Assembly (NCBI GenBank): GCA_029449245.1
Contig: JANATF010000003.1
Coordinates: 124,001 to 188,000, forward strand
Direction of reading: 5' to 3'
Source of the DNA: Mortierella alpina
Taxonomy: Eukaryota > Mortierellomycota > Mortierellomycetes > Mortierellales > Mortierellaceae
Length of the DNA: 64,000 bases
Shown here: piece by piece, positions 31,688 to 42,997 of the stretch
Layout of the letters: each line of letters opens with the position of its first letter
Position numbering within the stretch: position 1 is the first letter of the stretch
Notes under the pieces: model-generated
What the model was told of the DNA's origin: nothing
Database searches by the model: none
Seen by the model: only the letters and a program-made list of their open reading frames with translations
Made by a program: the position numbers and the translations under genes

Positions 31688-31996
31688 TTAATGGATGCAA
31701 GTCTTGCCTCTGTAGGCAAATTTCTTGCACTCGTTCATGATTTGAATAAAGTGGGCATCGTTCTCGGCAACGACATAGAGGTGGCTCTTGTCCCTTTGGC
31801 ATCCGCACACGCGTTCGTTGAACGAATTCTTGAGCGCCATCATCGTCGCATCGGTGTCCTCGAAAGCATCTCCTTTAAGGCCAATGCATCGAACTGCCCT
31901 GTGGTTCCCGCAGGTAGCAACGTCTGCCCCAGCCGAAACGACATCAGAAACGGCAACAGCTGCGAACAATCCCAGGATGATGGTGAAGGCCTTCAT
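31688..31996 (-). CDS. Small secreted cysteine-rich protein
   Basis: Single exon, 102 aa. A signal peptide (MKAFTIILGLFAAVAVSDVVSA) precedes an about 80-residue mature chain with six cysteines at positions 29, 37, 64, 66, 90 and 100, which could form three disulfides. The spacing is C-x7-C-x26-C-x-C-x23-C-x9-C. There is no Lys-Arg maturation site and no membrane tail. I do not recognise the family. Size, Cys content and an isolated position beside 1.7 kb of gene-free DNA resemble fungal secreted effector or surface proteins, but that role is inference. A TATAAAAG box lies about 187 nt upstream. Confidence 0.75.
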   Translation of the reverse strand: MKAFTIILGLFAAVAVSDVVSAGADVATCGNHRAVRCIGLKGDAFEDTDATMMALKNSFNERVCGCQRDKSHLYVVAENDAHFIQIMNECKKFAYRGKTCIH

Positions 31997-33664
31997 AGTG
32001 AACTAGAAAAGGTGTGCCTGACGTATTAGCAAAGTCCAGCAAATGCTTTATATCGCGCAAAAGAGCCACAGTTGGTTTTCTTTCGAACCTTAGTGTTTGA
32101 AATGTGATGAGAGAGAGAGAGTGGGTTTGTTGTGGTTGAGGAAGAGGATGATGCTGATATGAAAAACGCGAGATTTGAAGTCCTTTTATACATCGAGGAT
32201 GAAGCCCAAACTCAACTAGCTATCCCTCTTGACTTTTGAAGGCACGTTCGTGCAAGAATGACCTTCTTGCAACAACAAGTGCTCTCTCACTGGAACCATG
32301 TTCCGAATGGGTGCTGTATCAGGGGCCATCTAAAGGCTGGACAAGGCTTCCCCGGTCCTGTGGAAAGTTTAAGTCCCAGAGTAGTCAACATATTTGAAGA
32401 ACGAGCATACCTAGAATACTTTCACAACTGCCTCTACTTTCGATTAACGGTTAGAATCTTCAAAAACGTTCGCGGCGTATACGAAAGGAGTGTTTCTCTC
32501 GGTGTGGCGTATATTTCAAAGACACGCGCGGCGATATGTATTGCAGTGTACACGCTCGTGCCTAGGGCGTAGTTTTTTGACGCTTTCGCCATGATTCGAC
32601 TTACCCCCCCCTTTGTCTCACAAGCGCGTTACAGCTCCATATCTTGGTTAGACTCGATACAGCCTGGGTTGAGCATCCACTATCGCAAAAATTGCTCCAC
32701 TACACACACCTATATGAGACTCAGTGCCTCTTTTCAAGACCCAAGAGTCCATCTTGACCGCTGGATATGTTCAAATCAACTCTTGCTACCATGCTGCACG
32801 GTAACTGGGCTACGGAGGCAATAAGGTAACACGTCCGAGTGTTGATGGCCGGACCGCCTATGCACCGTGGATAGTTCAAACAGCCCGGCTAATGTATTAG
32901 TTTCTTATCCACATGTCATGCTCTTCCAGTCACCCCGTGTGCCCCACGCTGTCAGCCATTGCTCTCACAACTTGGGAGGTACACGGTCCCAGTCCTATTC
33001 TTCAAAAGTCACTGTCAGCAAGAGTATAGTGCTCGTCGAAAAAAATAGATGCCTCAGAGCCAGGCTGTAATAACACCCATTACAGTATGTTAGGGCTGGG
33101 CTATTGATCCACCTCCCTGAAATGACGCCGTTGAGCATAGTTGAAAGACGGATATCTTTGTCAAAAGAGGACACAACGAAAGCCGCCGACTGTTCTGTAG
33201 GATACGCGCTGTTGGCCGTGGTTCTTCAAGGATTCATCGTCGTCCATTATCTTCGACCATTTTCGTTGTCATCCATGTTACCGTTGTACTGTCTGCTGCC
33301 GTTCGACTATCCTCTTGGCAGCCATAACTGACTCTCGCTGGAACACTTACACGTATCCGCCCACGACATCCTGGAACTGCAGCAACGCCCTGACCCTGCA
33401 GCATGCGGGTTCAGTTGTGCGCCAAGATGGATGCAGTTGGAATGGTTTGGGGCTGCCGCTCCAATGAATTTGCGACCAACATCGAGCGGTGTTTCCTGAT
33501 GCGTGCCTGATGCGAGCTGTGCCCACGCCCTCGCAAGGAAGCAAAGAACGTGACTTTGTTTTTTCCCCTACGGCATTTTAAAGCGGGTATGGAAGCGAAG
33601 GTTGAAAACAGATCCTTTTCTTTTTACCCAGCACAGCTGTTGATTCAGAACCACTTTGGCGGCC
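31997..33664. other. Intergenic region, 1.7 kb without a supported gene
   Basis: Between the divergent small secreted protein gene (-) and SLS1 (+). Open frames of up to 105 codons occur (32258-32572, 32591-32824, 33104-33331), but none has a recognisable motif, favourable start context or matching splice sites. A GA run lies at 32108-32121 and a C run at 32604-32611. No tRNA-like cloverleaf was seen. Confidence 0.5.
32183..32190 (-). promoter_or_regulatory. TATA box, small secreted protein gene
   Basis: TATAAAAG on the minus strand, 187 nt upstream of the start codon. A second TATA-like string (ATATAAAG, 32046-32053) lies only 50 nt upstream and would fall in the leader. Confidence 0.45.
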
Positions 33665-36098
33665 ATGAGCAGGATCCCACTCCACAACACTCGGCTCGCT
33701 GCCACGCTAAGAGCTGGTATCGGTGCCGACAGCCTCACGAGGAGTCTCTTTGCCAGGAGCCGGATTCAAACCATTTGCACCTCTAGGACATCTCTTGCTG
33801 CTCAGTCAGCTGCTGCAGGAAAGAAGCCTCTTCGGAGGAGGACTGCAAAGACCGAACAGGCACTCGACTCTACCATCATCGACAGCATCTCCAAGAACCT
33901 CATCAACGACCTCTACACCAACACCTCCTCCTCTGTCAAATCAAAAGTTACTTTGGACGATGTCCTTGCGCTCAGACCAGCAAACCGCGAAGTCTCTCCC
34001 GACGAGTTTAACAAGATCAAGGACGCTGTAGCATCTTCCTTCAACGTAGGCCAACTCAAGGGCGTTCTTCGTGCACAGAGTATTCCAGCAAACGGGAAAA
34101 AATCGGTCCTCGTCAACCAGATCATGCTCCTCATGGACCTCGAGGTTGTTGCCCCAAAATCCGATGCACCACCTGTGGTCGAAGATCCTTACTCAGCAGC
34201 AGAAGCCTACAGTGAATCCGAGGAATTTCCTTCTAGCAGGCGGGAACTCTTTTTCATCCTCGGCTCGGACGGCGCTTCGCGAAGACAACTCGAGAAGGAG
34301 AAAGGGGTCCGTATTTCGATCAATATCGAGGACGAAACGTATACGATTCGCGGATCGAAAGAGTCTATTCAGGATGCAAAGGCGTGGATCCAGGAAAGAG
34401 TTGCGGTAACAGAGGAGGCCTGGGACGTCTCGTCCTTCAGCAACAGGAGTCTTGTCATGAAGGAACCCTCAGAACTGGAAGAGATTGCAAGGAGATCAGG
34501 AACTTTTGTATCGGCAAGCAATGACCACACCTTGGTCATATCTGGTAGATCGGACAAGGATATGGAAGAAGCAAAGCGACTCTTTGACCTCAAGCTTCAA
34601 AAGGTATTGTTTTTTGATAACTGTAGAACAGGTCAACCCTTCATGCAATAGTCCATGCTCGGAGCTAACACGCATTCTCTCGCCATCTATAGCCTTTAGA
34701 AAGCGAAATATCATTGTTGCTCAACCAGGACGACGAGCTGAGTCCTTTGGGCCTGTTCCCTGTATTTGACTCCATCACAATGTCCGCAGACGAGAATAGA
34801 AAGTCGCTCCATCGCATCTGTCAAACGAGGGCGGTAAGTCGGAAGCTCATGCTGCACTGGGATGCAACAGTACCTCTTCAAGATGTATCTAACAATCAAA
34901 GTTACCGTTCCTGCCTTTCAGCTAGCGGAAATCCCAAAGCAGCGCATCTATACCTTCCTCCCGGTTCATCCGACCCCATCAAGCATTGAGGACTTTGAGA
35001 GTGTGACACAACATCTGACGAGTTTTGTCGACGGTGCTCGATCTTCGAACCAAGTTGTCACGTTAGAGGCGCATTACGGCCAACTGCTCTTTCGGGATAC
35101 GGATTCTCTGCTGGCTCGTGTACCGCACGCGGAATCATTTGATTCAATGGAACTGCAAGAATGGCTCAAAGGTGCAGAGCGACCTTACTTTTTCAACAGG
35201 TAAAAAAAACGCTGCATTTGGCGTCGAGTACTATGCTGGACTCAAGAGAACTCATCAGACTCTGTACTTTTTGCTCCAAACCCCCAGCCTTCCGTTTTAC
35301 AAGACCATCTCAAAACTCCCATTAGTGGGACCCAAAAGCAAGTCGATCGAGGTGGAGTACACCCCATCTGCTGGATATCTGGACGAGTCGATCAGACAGC
35401 AGGATGGTGCCATCACTTCAGGATCGCCTCTCAGTCCGATTCGTATTATTTTTGAGCTCAATAACGAGGGATTGCTCTGCATAAAGAGCGCCAAGACCGT
35501 CAACAAGCAGGTCTCTACCAACATTATGATGCTCGGCCAGCCCACCGATATCCAACTCCGGAGCGAAATGAGTACAGCCATTGGAGTCGACTCGCCCTTC
35601 CTCTCAGAGTTATTGGGCCAATCGGAATTGCACTTTGCTGACAAGCTACAATGTCCTAGCTTTTTCTCGTTCAAGGAAACATCGGCGGTGGATTCAGCAC
35701 CAGCTGCCGCTCAGTTGGGACTAGGATCCTCCTTTACACACACTTTAAGCAAAGTGCTGTTCAGGACCACGGGCGTGTTTGATTACAGAGGTCTGCCTCT
35801 AGTAGCGTCAGAAGTAGGAGATCAATATGGTCAAGTGCGAAAGCAAGAACTCAAGGTATACCACTGCAAAAGATTGTTCGTTTTTTTCTTGGTAGGAAAA
35901 AAAAATGCGGTGGCTCCGATTGACTGACCCGTCCTTTCTTTGTTTCTTCTGCCTTAGCTTCTCACTACACCACTGAAGAGTATAGAACAGGACACGCAGA
36001 CGGACGGATCATTGGATGTTGCACAGCCAGAGAATTCAGTTTTGGAGGAAGGTACTCGCTTCATCAAGGCGGCAGTTCATCTTACTCACAGCATTTAG
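33665..36098 (+). CDS. SLS1: SLS1-like mitochondrial inner-membrane regulator (KH domains)
   Basis: Exons 33665-34603, 34693-34833, 34922-35199, 35249-35855 and 35958-36098 give 701 aa. The first about 45 residues are Arg/Ser/Thr-rich with no acid before residue 25, a good mitochondrial targeting sequence. SPDEFNKIKDAVASSFNVGQL to VLVNQIMLLMDLEV matches the Sls1 N domain. Two KH-like blocks follow (FFILGSDGASRRQLEKEKGVRI; LEEIARRSGTFVSASNDHTLVISG). The C-terminal part has SIEVEYTPSAGYLDES and IRIIFELNNEGLLCIKSAKTV. In yeast Sls1 couples mitochondrial transcription to translation on the inner membrane. No strong membrane span is obvious here. Exon 4 uses the acceptor at 35248, the only one keeping RTHQTLYF in frame. 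Reading through the 49-nt intron before it would stop at once. Confidence 0.75.
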
Positions 36099-36206
36099 AC
36101 GATACAATAAAACCCTGCAAAAACTGCAGGAGAGATCTAATAGACTACAACAGGGTTTATTATGAACTAATGACACAGAAAGAGGGGGGGGGAGTTATTT
36201 TACCAC

Positions 36207-37155
36207 TTACGACGTTTTGTAGTACAGGTTCCTGACGTCTGCCACCACAATGATCACGGACGCGACCAGCAGAACTGCATTCGCGACGAGAGAGTAGGCG
36301 CATCCGAGAGTGACCGTTGTGCTGGAATTGAGCAAGGTCAGATAGGAGGCGCCATAATGGGACACAATGACCCAGACGATACGGACGTAGGAGCGCTGAG
36401 TGAATCCAGTGAAAGAGATCATCATCCATGCACAGTGGTGGAGGATCAAGAGACTGGTTGTCAGTGCGGAGATAAAGTAGAGCGATAGGTTGGGACATGA
36501 GACACACATCAAGACGCCCGGGCCGAGGGACTGGACGAGCTGGGTGATGAAGGAGATGATGCCGAACATCAGGCCGAAGCCGAGTCCTGCGGCGAAGGCG
36601 TATCCGGATCGGTTGAATTTGGAGGTTGGGTGATGGGCCACCATGTTGAGTCCTTTCTCTGCGCGGCTAAAACGAGGGAGTGGGTTAGGTTTAGGCGGGC
36701 GTTAGTTTCTTGATTTGTTGGTCCAGGGCAAATGTGGTGGGTCAAAAAAGAGGGCCTTTTTCTTTTTTACCTTATGAGAAGGAAGAGGAACCATCGAAAG
36801 AGTTCCTGGAGGAGGACCGTGTAGATGATAGTGGAGGTATAGGTGTGCTGACTACTCTTGGCCATGAACCATATTGCTGAGGCGAGGAGCAGAGATAGAA
36901 GCCAGAAGAATGCGCTGATCCCACAGTGGGGGACGGGGACAGAAAAGAGAACAGAAACAGAAAGGACGTCGTTAGACAGGCGACCTGGTACTGGGCGCCA
37001 GGACACCCTGGGTGTGTTGCTGCTGCAAAAGCATTCAGGTACCTCGAGACCATGAGGATGACCAGCTGGGCATTGGGTGCGATGCATCCGAAGAAGATGG
37101 CCAGACTGGGGCCGTAGGCGGTCAGGGCGCATCCGAAGAAGGTGACGAGGGTCAT
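36207..37155 (-). CDS. APH1: Gamma-secretase subunit APH-1
   Basis: Exons 37155-37043, 36914-36771 and 36666-36207 give 238 aa with seven predicted membrane segments. The start MTLVTFFGCALTAYGPSLAIF matches animal APH-1. The second segment is SAFFWLLSLLLASAIWF, and VLLQELFRWFLFLLIR plus AEKGLN follow as in APH1A. The GxxxGxxxG packing motif is in GLGFGLMFGI. The two conserved histidines are present in LLILHHCAW and WVIVSHYGASYLTLLN. APH-1 scaffolds presenilin, nicastrin and PEN-2 in the intramembrane protease gamma-secretase. It is well known in animals, plants and Dictyostelium but missing from model yeasts. Two phase-2 introns restore Ser codons. Divergent from END3, convergent with SLS1 (108 nt between stops). 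Confidence 0.9.
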
Positions 37156-37733
37156 GTCTATGGGAGAGGATGCGGCTTTCCTGCAGTCCAGATGGCAAGG
37201 CGCCTGGGGTCGAATGGGCGTTTCTGTGGAGAGTGAAAGAGGAGCAGAGAGATCCTGTGCAGGCTTGGAGGGGGATAAATTTAGACAGTGAGCGAAATGG
37301 CTGGAGATACTGCCGCTGCGATCATGGATCATGGACCAAGGGACCAGGCACCAGGACCGGGCGCCGTCGTGTGTCCCACCTGGCGGCATGGCACTGCAAG
37401 GACGTCCTAGTCGCGCTACAATGCCATGGTCTCCACCTGCCGGCGCTGGACTGGTGGACAGACTGGCAAGGCACACGCCCACATCGCTCCGCTTCAGCGC
37501 TGCCTTGCCCTTCCACAAAGAGCCTCTCGATCGACAGCAGTCCTTTGATTCAAAGGCACGTTACGGCCAGGCTCTGCTGCTCTGTCTCTCTCTCCCTCTC
37601 TCAGTCTCGTTTTCTGTGCTCCTTCGCCCATTCCCATCTCTCTCTCTCTCTTCTCTTCCCATCCATCGCCCTTTTCTCACGCACCCCAACACCACAGCAC
37701 AGCACATATACCATCCAACCCCGCTCCTCCACC
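37156..37733. other. Bidirectional promoter region APH1/END3
   Basis: 578 nt between divergent start codons. Pyrimidine-rich (CTCT runs, 37585-37660) on the END3 side. Long overlapping frames (37170-37964 plus, 36772-37518 minus) are extensions of coding or CT-rich sequence and not separate genes. Confidence 0.55.
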
Positions 37734-39409
37734 ATGGACATGTCACAGGCTGAGCGGCAGAAGTATGCCGAGATTTTCGCCAGCCTGAATCCCTCTGGGG
37801 GCTACATCACCGGTGAGAACCATTTGCGCACACACACCCTCTGCCTCGCTCTGCCAAAGTCGCGAAGATGGTGGAACTGCCCTCCAATGACTCCCTCTGA
37901 CTTGCTCCTGTCTCCATTGGCATTTATCTTACCTCAGGTGTCCAAGCACGACAGATTTTCATGAACTCTGGATTGCATGTGGTTAAGCTTGGTCAGATTT
38001 GGTACGTTAACGCGGTTGGGCGAGATGGGGAGCTTGGATGCCTTCTTGCTTCCGCAAAAAGTCGACTGTTCTTGCGTAAACGGAGCTCTTCTAACCCGAT
38101 ATTTTGCTCTTGGCCACAGGGACATTTGCGATATCGATAAGGATGGCAACATGGACTTTGACGAGTTCTGTCTGGCGCTTCGCTTCGTGTATGCGTCGAT
38201 CAACGGCGAGATCGCAGAGATCCCAACCTCACTTCCGCAACACTTGATCCCAGCATCGAAAGCACACTACTTTGGCGGCGGAGGAGGCGGCAACCAGGGA
38301 TACAACCAGTCGTATACGCAGCAACCACAGCCTACAGGCGCTTTCATGACCCCACCCCAATCGTACAGCCAGAGCCAGTCGAGCAACTACACCGCCATCT
38401 CTGCTCTCGACACAGCGGTCGCATCCTCCAACAACTTATCCGATGACTTTGACTGGTATATCGCCCCTTCGGACCGCACCAACTACGAGAGCATCTACCA
38501 GAATAACGTCCAGCTTTCGTCGGGCGAAGTTCGAATGGGTCAGTTCGAGGAATTATATCAAGCACTTCAGATCCCCAGGGAGGACATCAATGCGGCATGG
38601 TCACTGGTCAACGTACACGGAGCTCCTCAGATCGGGAAGGATCAGTGCATCATGTTTTTCCACATCCTCAACAGTCGTCGGCTTGGGAAGCGCGTGCCCT
38701 CCACCCTTCCAGGATCGCTTAGGACTTCGTTCTTGGGCGACTCCAACTATGCCTTGTCTGACAACTACGCAGTTCATGAGATCCGCCAGCAGCCTGGACG
38801 ACCCTCCGTACCCCTCTCGTTTGCAACAAAATCTGCGTTCTCGAGTCAGAAGGGCCATGTTATGGCCGACGACTATCTCAGCCGTCTGAATCAAAAGGAT
38901 CAGGCAGCTCATGGTACGCCGTAACTTTGTTCTCAACTGTGTTGTTGGCGCATGCGATCTTTGCTTCCATGTGAGTTATGGCCTATGAGTACTAAACGTC
39001 ATTGTTTTTCTTTTTCTTTGGTGGATATCTGGTTTTGCCTGCTTGAATAGAGACCCATGCGCAGGAGGAACGGTTGAAACAGGAGTTGGAGAGTATTAAG
39101 CGACAGGTCGAGGAGGCCGAGCTTCGCACACGGTCCAGTAGAGGAGATTCCACGGTAGCCAAAAGAGAACTCCAGGACTTGCTGGCATACAAGCAGCAGC
39201 AGGTGCTTAATGACGATGCCTCGATCCTAGACCGACAGCTGCTGGACCAGGATCGGGAGATCCAGCGACAACGCGATGCCTTGAGGCAGCTGGATAAGGT
39301 CATGCAGGGACTTCGTGAGCAAAAGGACCTGCTCGAGACTCACCTTGCTGACTCTGAAAGCGAACTGCGTGATAGCCAGCGCGAGATCGAGAGCCACCGC
39401 GCACGCTGA
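37734..39409 (+). CDS. END3: END3, actin and endocytosis EH-domain protein
   Basis: Exons 37734-37812, 37938-38001, 38120-38913 and 39051-39409 give 431 aa. A first EH domain spans about residues 5-95 (KYAEIFASLNPSGGYITG, VVKLGQIWDICDIDKDGNMDFDEFCLALRF) with one canonical calcium-binding loop, DIDKDGNMDFDE, then the END3-specific PTSLPQHLIPASK. A second, degenerate EH-like part lies near 145-230 (YESIYQNNVQLSSGEV, INAAWSLVNVHG). The last about 115 residues are coiled coil. End3 works with Pan1 and Sla1 at endocytic actin patches. The model has four exons with phases 1, 2, 1. The same window encodes a BAR-SH3 partner of that pathway. Confidence 0.93.
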
Positions 39410-39724
39410 GCGCCATCTTTCGATAGCGTCGAGAATTAAACACACTCCAGAATGACCCACCCATTCCCCTCCTAGCTCGCACTATGCACATCTCACATGA
39501 CACGACTGTCTTTTGTGTTTTCATTTCTCCAAGAGACTCTTTTTCTCTGTTTCTTTTTTCTTTTTTCTTTTCCTTCTTGTCCTTGCACCTTCGCCTTCAC
39601 CTTCACCCTCACCGTCGCAACACAACAACACGCTACCCACGCACACACTCTCGACAAGCACATAGACTCGAGATACAGACACAGCCAAGGCACCCCCGCA
39701 GACACACCTACAGACACGTCGACC
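39410..39724. other. Intergenic region END3 to RRM gene
   Basis: Tandem genes. T- and CT-rich from 39537 to 39600, then CA-rich up to the start at 39725 on the sense strand. No gene. Confidence 0.55.
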
Positions 39725-41239
39725 ATGGACTCACAACACCAACAGCATGCCCACCTAGCCAACGCAGCTGCCTGGCAGGTGCCTCCACCCCAGCACAATG
39801 CCCATGCTGCATACATGATGGCTGCCGCCCAGCAGCCCCCACATGCCCAATACCCGCCAGAGGCGTACTCGACCCATTATGCACAGCAGCAGCACCCTGC
39901 CATGGTGGACATGACCCAGCAGTCACATGCTCTTGGACACGTCCCTCACCATGCCGCGCCTCCTCCTCCTCCAGGCATGGCCGCCCACCACCAGCCCTAT
40001 GCAAGCGGCCCTCCTCACGAGCCTCCCCGTGGTAGCGTCGGCCGTCGGACCCCTCCCCCTTCCTACCGCGGCTCCTACCGTGAGCGCTCATACTCCCCTC
40101 CACCACGCCACCGCCGCACACCTTCCCCCCGCGGGTACAGAGACTCTCGCGGGTATGACAGGGATGCAAGCTACCACAGCAGCCGCTATGACCGTGGTTA
40201 TGACCGTGGCTACGACCGATCAGACCGTGGATACGATCGAGGATACAGCAGGTCAGGAGGCTATGATCGGGACTATGATCGTGGCGGATATGATCGTGGT
40301 TACGACCGTGGATATGGTGGATACCGTGGATATGACCGTGGATATGGTGGTCGTGCTCGCTCTCCTCCAAGAAAGTCAAGGACAGTCAACCTGTAAGCGT
40401 GCGGCTTTTCTTGATACTTTTTGTTCAAGTCGTTGCATCATACATTAGCAATGTCTCCAATCATGTTGCGTCACTCAAACTCTTTTTCTTTCTTCCATTT
40501 AGTGGAACGGAGGCAGATCGCCTGGCTTCGAAGACGTTGTACGTCGGCAACATCCCGTATAGCTTTCTGGAACCCGAGGTCGAGGATATGTTCAAAAAGT
40601 TTGGAACGATTGTCAAGGTCACTGTGGTTATGGATCAATACACTGGCCGTAACAAAGGGTAAGACTTTTTTTATAACATGGATGACTTCTTGACATCGTG
40701 ATCCCTCGTTCTTCATTAGTGTTGCTAAATTTTAATCCACAATGCTTTCCTACCACAGTTTTGCATTTGTAGAATATGAGGACCGCAAGTGTGCTGAGGA
40801 AGCATTGGAGAAGTACAATGGATTTACGGTTGAGGGCCGTCGTCTGAAGTTGGACTGGGACATTGGTCTGGGCAAGAAGGACATCAAACCTAAATCAACT
40901 GCCACCACGACAGAAAACAGCACAGCTGAGGCCTCTCCTCAGCCCCAGACCCAGGCCATGTCTGAAGGCGACGCGCCTGCTACTGTGGATGGAGAGGTTC
41001 AGGGTTCATCGGATGCTGTAGAGACTTTGACTGAGAATCAGGATCCATCTGTGCAAGGAGACGACTCAAAGGAAACAGATCAACCTGCGGAAGAGACAAC
41101 TGGACCACAGGATGCAGTGGCATCGAGTACTGAGAAAGAGGATGCAACGCATCATCAGGAGCAGGAGCAGCAGGAGCAGGAGCAGCAGGAGCAGGAGCAA
41201 CAACAGGTGTTGGACAATGCTGCTCCAGCAGAGCAGTAA
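39725..41239 (+). CDS. RRM protein with YDRGY-rich low-complexity domain (Tra2/SR-like)
   Basis: Exons 39725-40392, 40503-40658 and 40759-41239 give 434 aa. Residues 1-115 are Gln/His/Pro/Ala-rich. An RS-like part follows (RERSYSPPPRHRRTPSP), then about 70 residues of YDRGY/GGYDRD repeats (nt 40140-40350). A single RRM follows: RNP2 is TLYVGNIPYSF, RNP1 is NKGFAFVEYED, with intron 2 splitting the RNP1 Gly. The C-terminal tail is acidic and Gln-rich, ending in Gln-Glu repeats (nt 41155-41208). It is probably a nuclear splicing or mRNA-binding factor; the tyrosine-arginine domain is of the kind that drives condensates. The exact orthologue (Tra2, RNPS1 or another) is not decided. Confidence 0.85.
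41155..41208 (+). repeat. In-frame CAGGAG (Gln-Glu) repeat
   Basis: A CAG/GAG hexanucleotide-like array coding QEQEQQEQEQQEQEQQQ in the C-terminal tail of the RRM protein. Confidence 0.9.
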
Positions 41240-41632
41240 AAGCAGCTCATTTCTGATAAACGGCATCTCTGTTGGACAATGCCTGCATCATCCGGATATT
41301 CATTTCTCATCTTTACAGATCAACACCAAGCATATTCGGCATAGAAGAAAGAAGAGAAAGAGGACACTTTATGGATTTTCACACACTCACACACACAAAA
41401 GAACGTGGACCATGATGATGACCCTGTGGATCTTAATAAATCAGTAGTAGACCTTGCAGGTGGAGACCTTGGACCAGCAACATGGCATTGGATAGACACA
41501 CTCACATGCAGAGACGCCAGGAAACCTGAACGTTTGAGTTCGTTTTTTTTTATCAGACATTGCTATGTACATGAAAACAATAAAAAGAAGAGAAATGCTT
41601 TGTGGATTCTTCTCCATCTACTTTTTTTTTCT
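41240..41632. other. Convergent 3' intergenic region
   Basis: Between the stops of the RRM gene (+) and the aminotransferase (-). Contains ACACAC (41380-41398), an AATAAA string (41435-41441) and a T run (41544-41551). Probably both 3' UTRs. Confidence 0.6.
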
Positions 41633-42997
41633 TTAAGCGTGATGGCGGGCACAGAACTCGGCCATGCGGTTGTAGGCATCCTGGAGGACCTCGGGAGGGG
41701 AGGTGAAGACGATGCGGATAAAGTTGGGGCACTGGAAGACGGAGCCGGGCAGACACATGACAGACTCTTCGCCCAGCAACTTTTCCGTGAACACAATGTC
41801 GTTCTCAATGTCCTTGAACTCTGCGACGTTGATGGCGATCATGACGTACATGGCACCCTGGGGCACAATGACTTTCAGACCAGGCACCTTGGAAAGGATA
41901 TCTGTGCTCAGCTTGGCATTGGCCTCGAGCTGGACACGAGTGTCGTCATAGAAAGCAGGGTCGGTGTTGTGGAGGATATCCTGGAGGGCGGCCTGGACCA
42001 AGGAGTTGGAGCCCAAGATGAGCTGGGACAGACTGTTGAGACCCTCACGGACCTCGGCCGCAAAGACGTTGTTGCGGTCGTGGATAAAGATCCAGCCGAC
42101 TCTCCAACCGGGAACGAGGTACTTCTTGGCAAGACCACCGACGGCCAGGACTGGGACCGTGGAGGTGAGCGAAGCCAAGGGGAAGAACTCGTTTCCGGAA
42201 AAGACCAAGTCGCAATAGATCTCGTCCGCGATCACAGGCAGGTGGTTGCGCTCACAGACAGCCAAAAAGTCCAACAGGTGCTGCTTCCTGAAGACGGAAC
42301 CGCAAGGGTTCGAGGGGTTGTTCATCACCACGGTGGCAGTGCGGTCGTCGATCAATGACTCCAGTTGCTTCAAATCCATCTCCCAGTTGTTCTCGGGCTA
42401 GTTTTTATATGGATGATGTTTTGTGAAGAATAAGTTCAAGATGCTTGAAGAAAACCCCCATGGGGGTCTTGACAAGAGAACAACCACCATGAAAAGATAA
42501 AAAAAAAAGGCGCCTACCAAGAGATCATAGTAACGGACTTCGACACCCTTCGAGTCAGCCAAGGTCTGGTAGAGAGAGAAGCCGGGGCGGGGCAAGAGAA
42601 TGTTGTCACCTTCGTTGCAAAGGACGCCGATGCACATGTCGAGAGCGCCGGAGCATCCACTGGTGATAATGACATCCTGGGCGGTGATGGGGGCTTCGGC
42701 AAGAGTGAACTTGTCGGCGACAGCCTGGCGGGCATGCAGGTAGCCGGTGGAGGGGGGGTATCCGTTGCTCTTGTACGAGTGGAGCTGCTTGGCGACGGCA
42801 TCGGTGCAGGTCTGGTGGATCTTGAAGTTGCCAAAGAGGGTGGGGTCGCCGAGGGCGAGCGAGATCATGGACTTGTTGGGATTGGGCTTGACCTTGATGT
42901 GGTCGACGATGGCGCGGATGGGGTTGGAGGTGCGCTTGGAGATGATGGAGGCCGAGACCTTCCACGAGCTGCGGGTGTTGGTGTTGGAGGCGGACAT
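41633..42997 (-). CDS. TAT: Tyrosine aminotransferase (class I PLP aminotransferase)
   Basis: Exons 42997-42518 and 42397-41633 give 414 aa. The N terminus, SSWKVSASIISKRTSNPIRAIVD, is the hallmark of the tyrosine aminotransferase branch. Other landmarks are LALGDPTLFGN, NGYPPSTGYLHARQAVAD, ITSGCSGALDMCI, NPSNPCGSVF, VIADEIYCDLVFSG (the Asp and Tyr that hold PLP) and GGLAKKYLVPGWRVGW, with the Schiff-base Lys and the Arg behind it. It transfers the amino group of tyrosine to 2-oxoglutarate, giving 4-hydroxyphenylpyruvate, the first step of tyrosine breakdown. No organelle signal is seen. The one intron is phase 0. A TATA box sits 72 nt upstream. Confidence 0.93.

Noticed and set aside
36681-36695. 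GGGTTAGGTTTAGG, telomere-like string
   Set aside because: A single imperfect pair of units inside an APH1 intron; a chance match.
37170-37964. 264-codon plus-strand frame spanning the APH1/END3 promoter
   Set aside because: It merges APH1 antisense, CT-rich leader and END3 exon 1; only the part from 37734 is coding.
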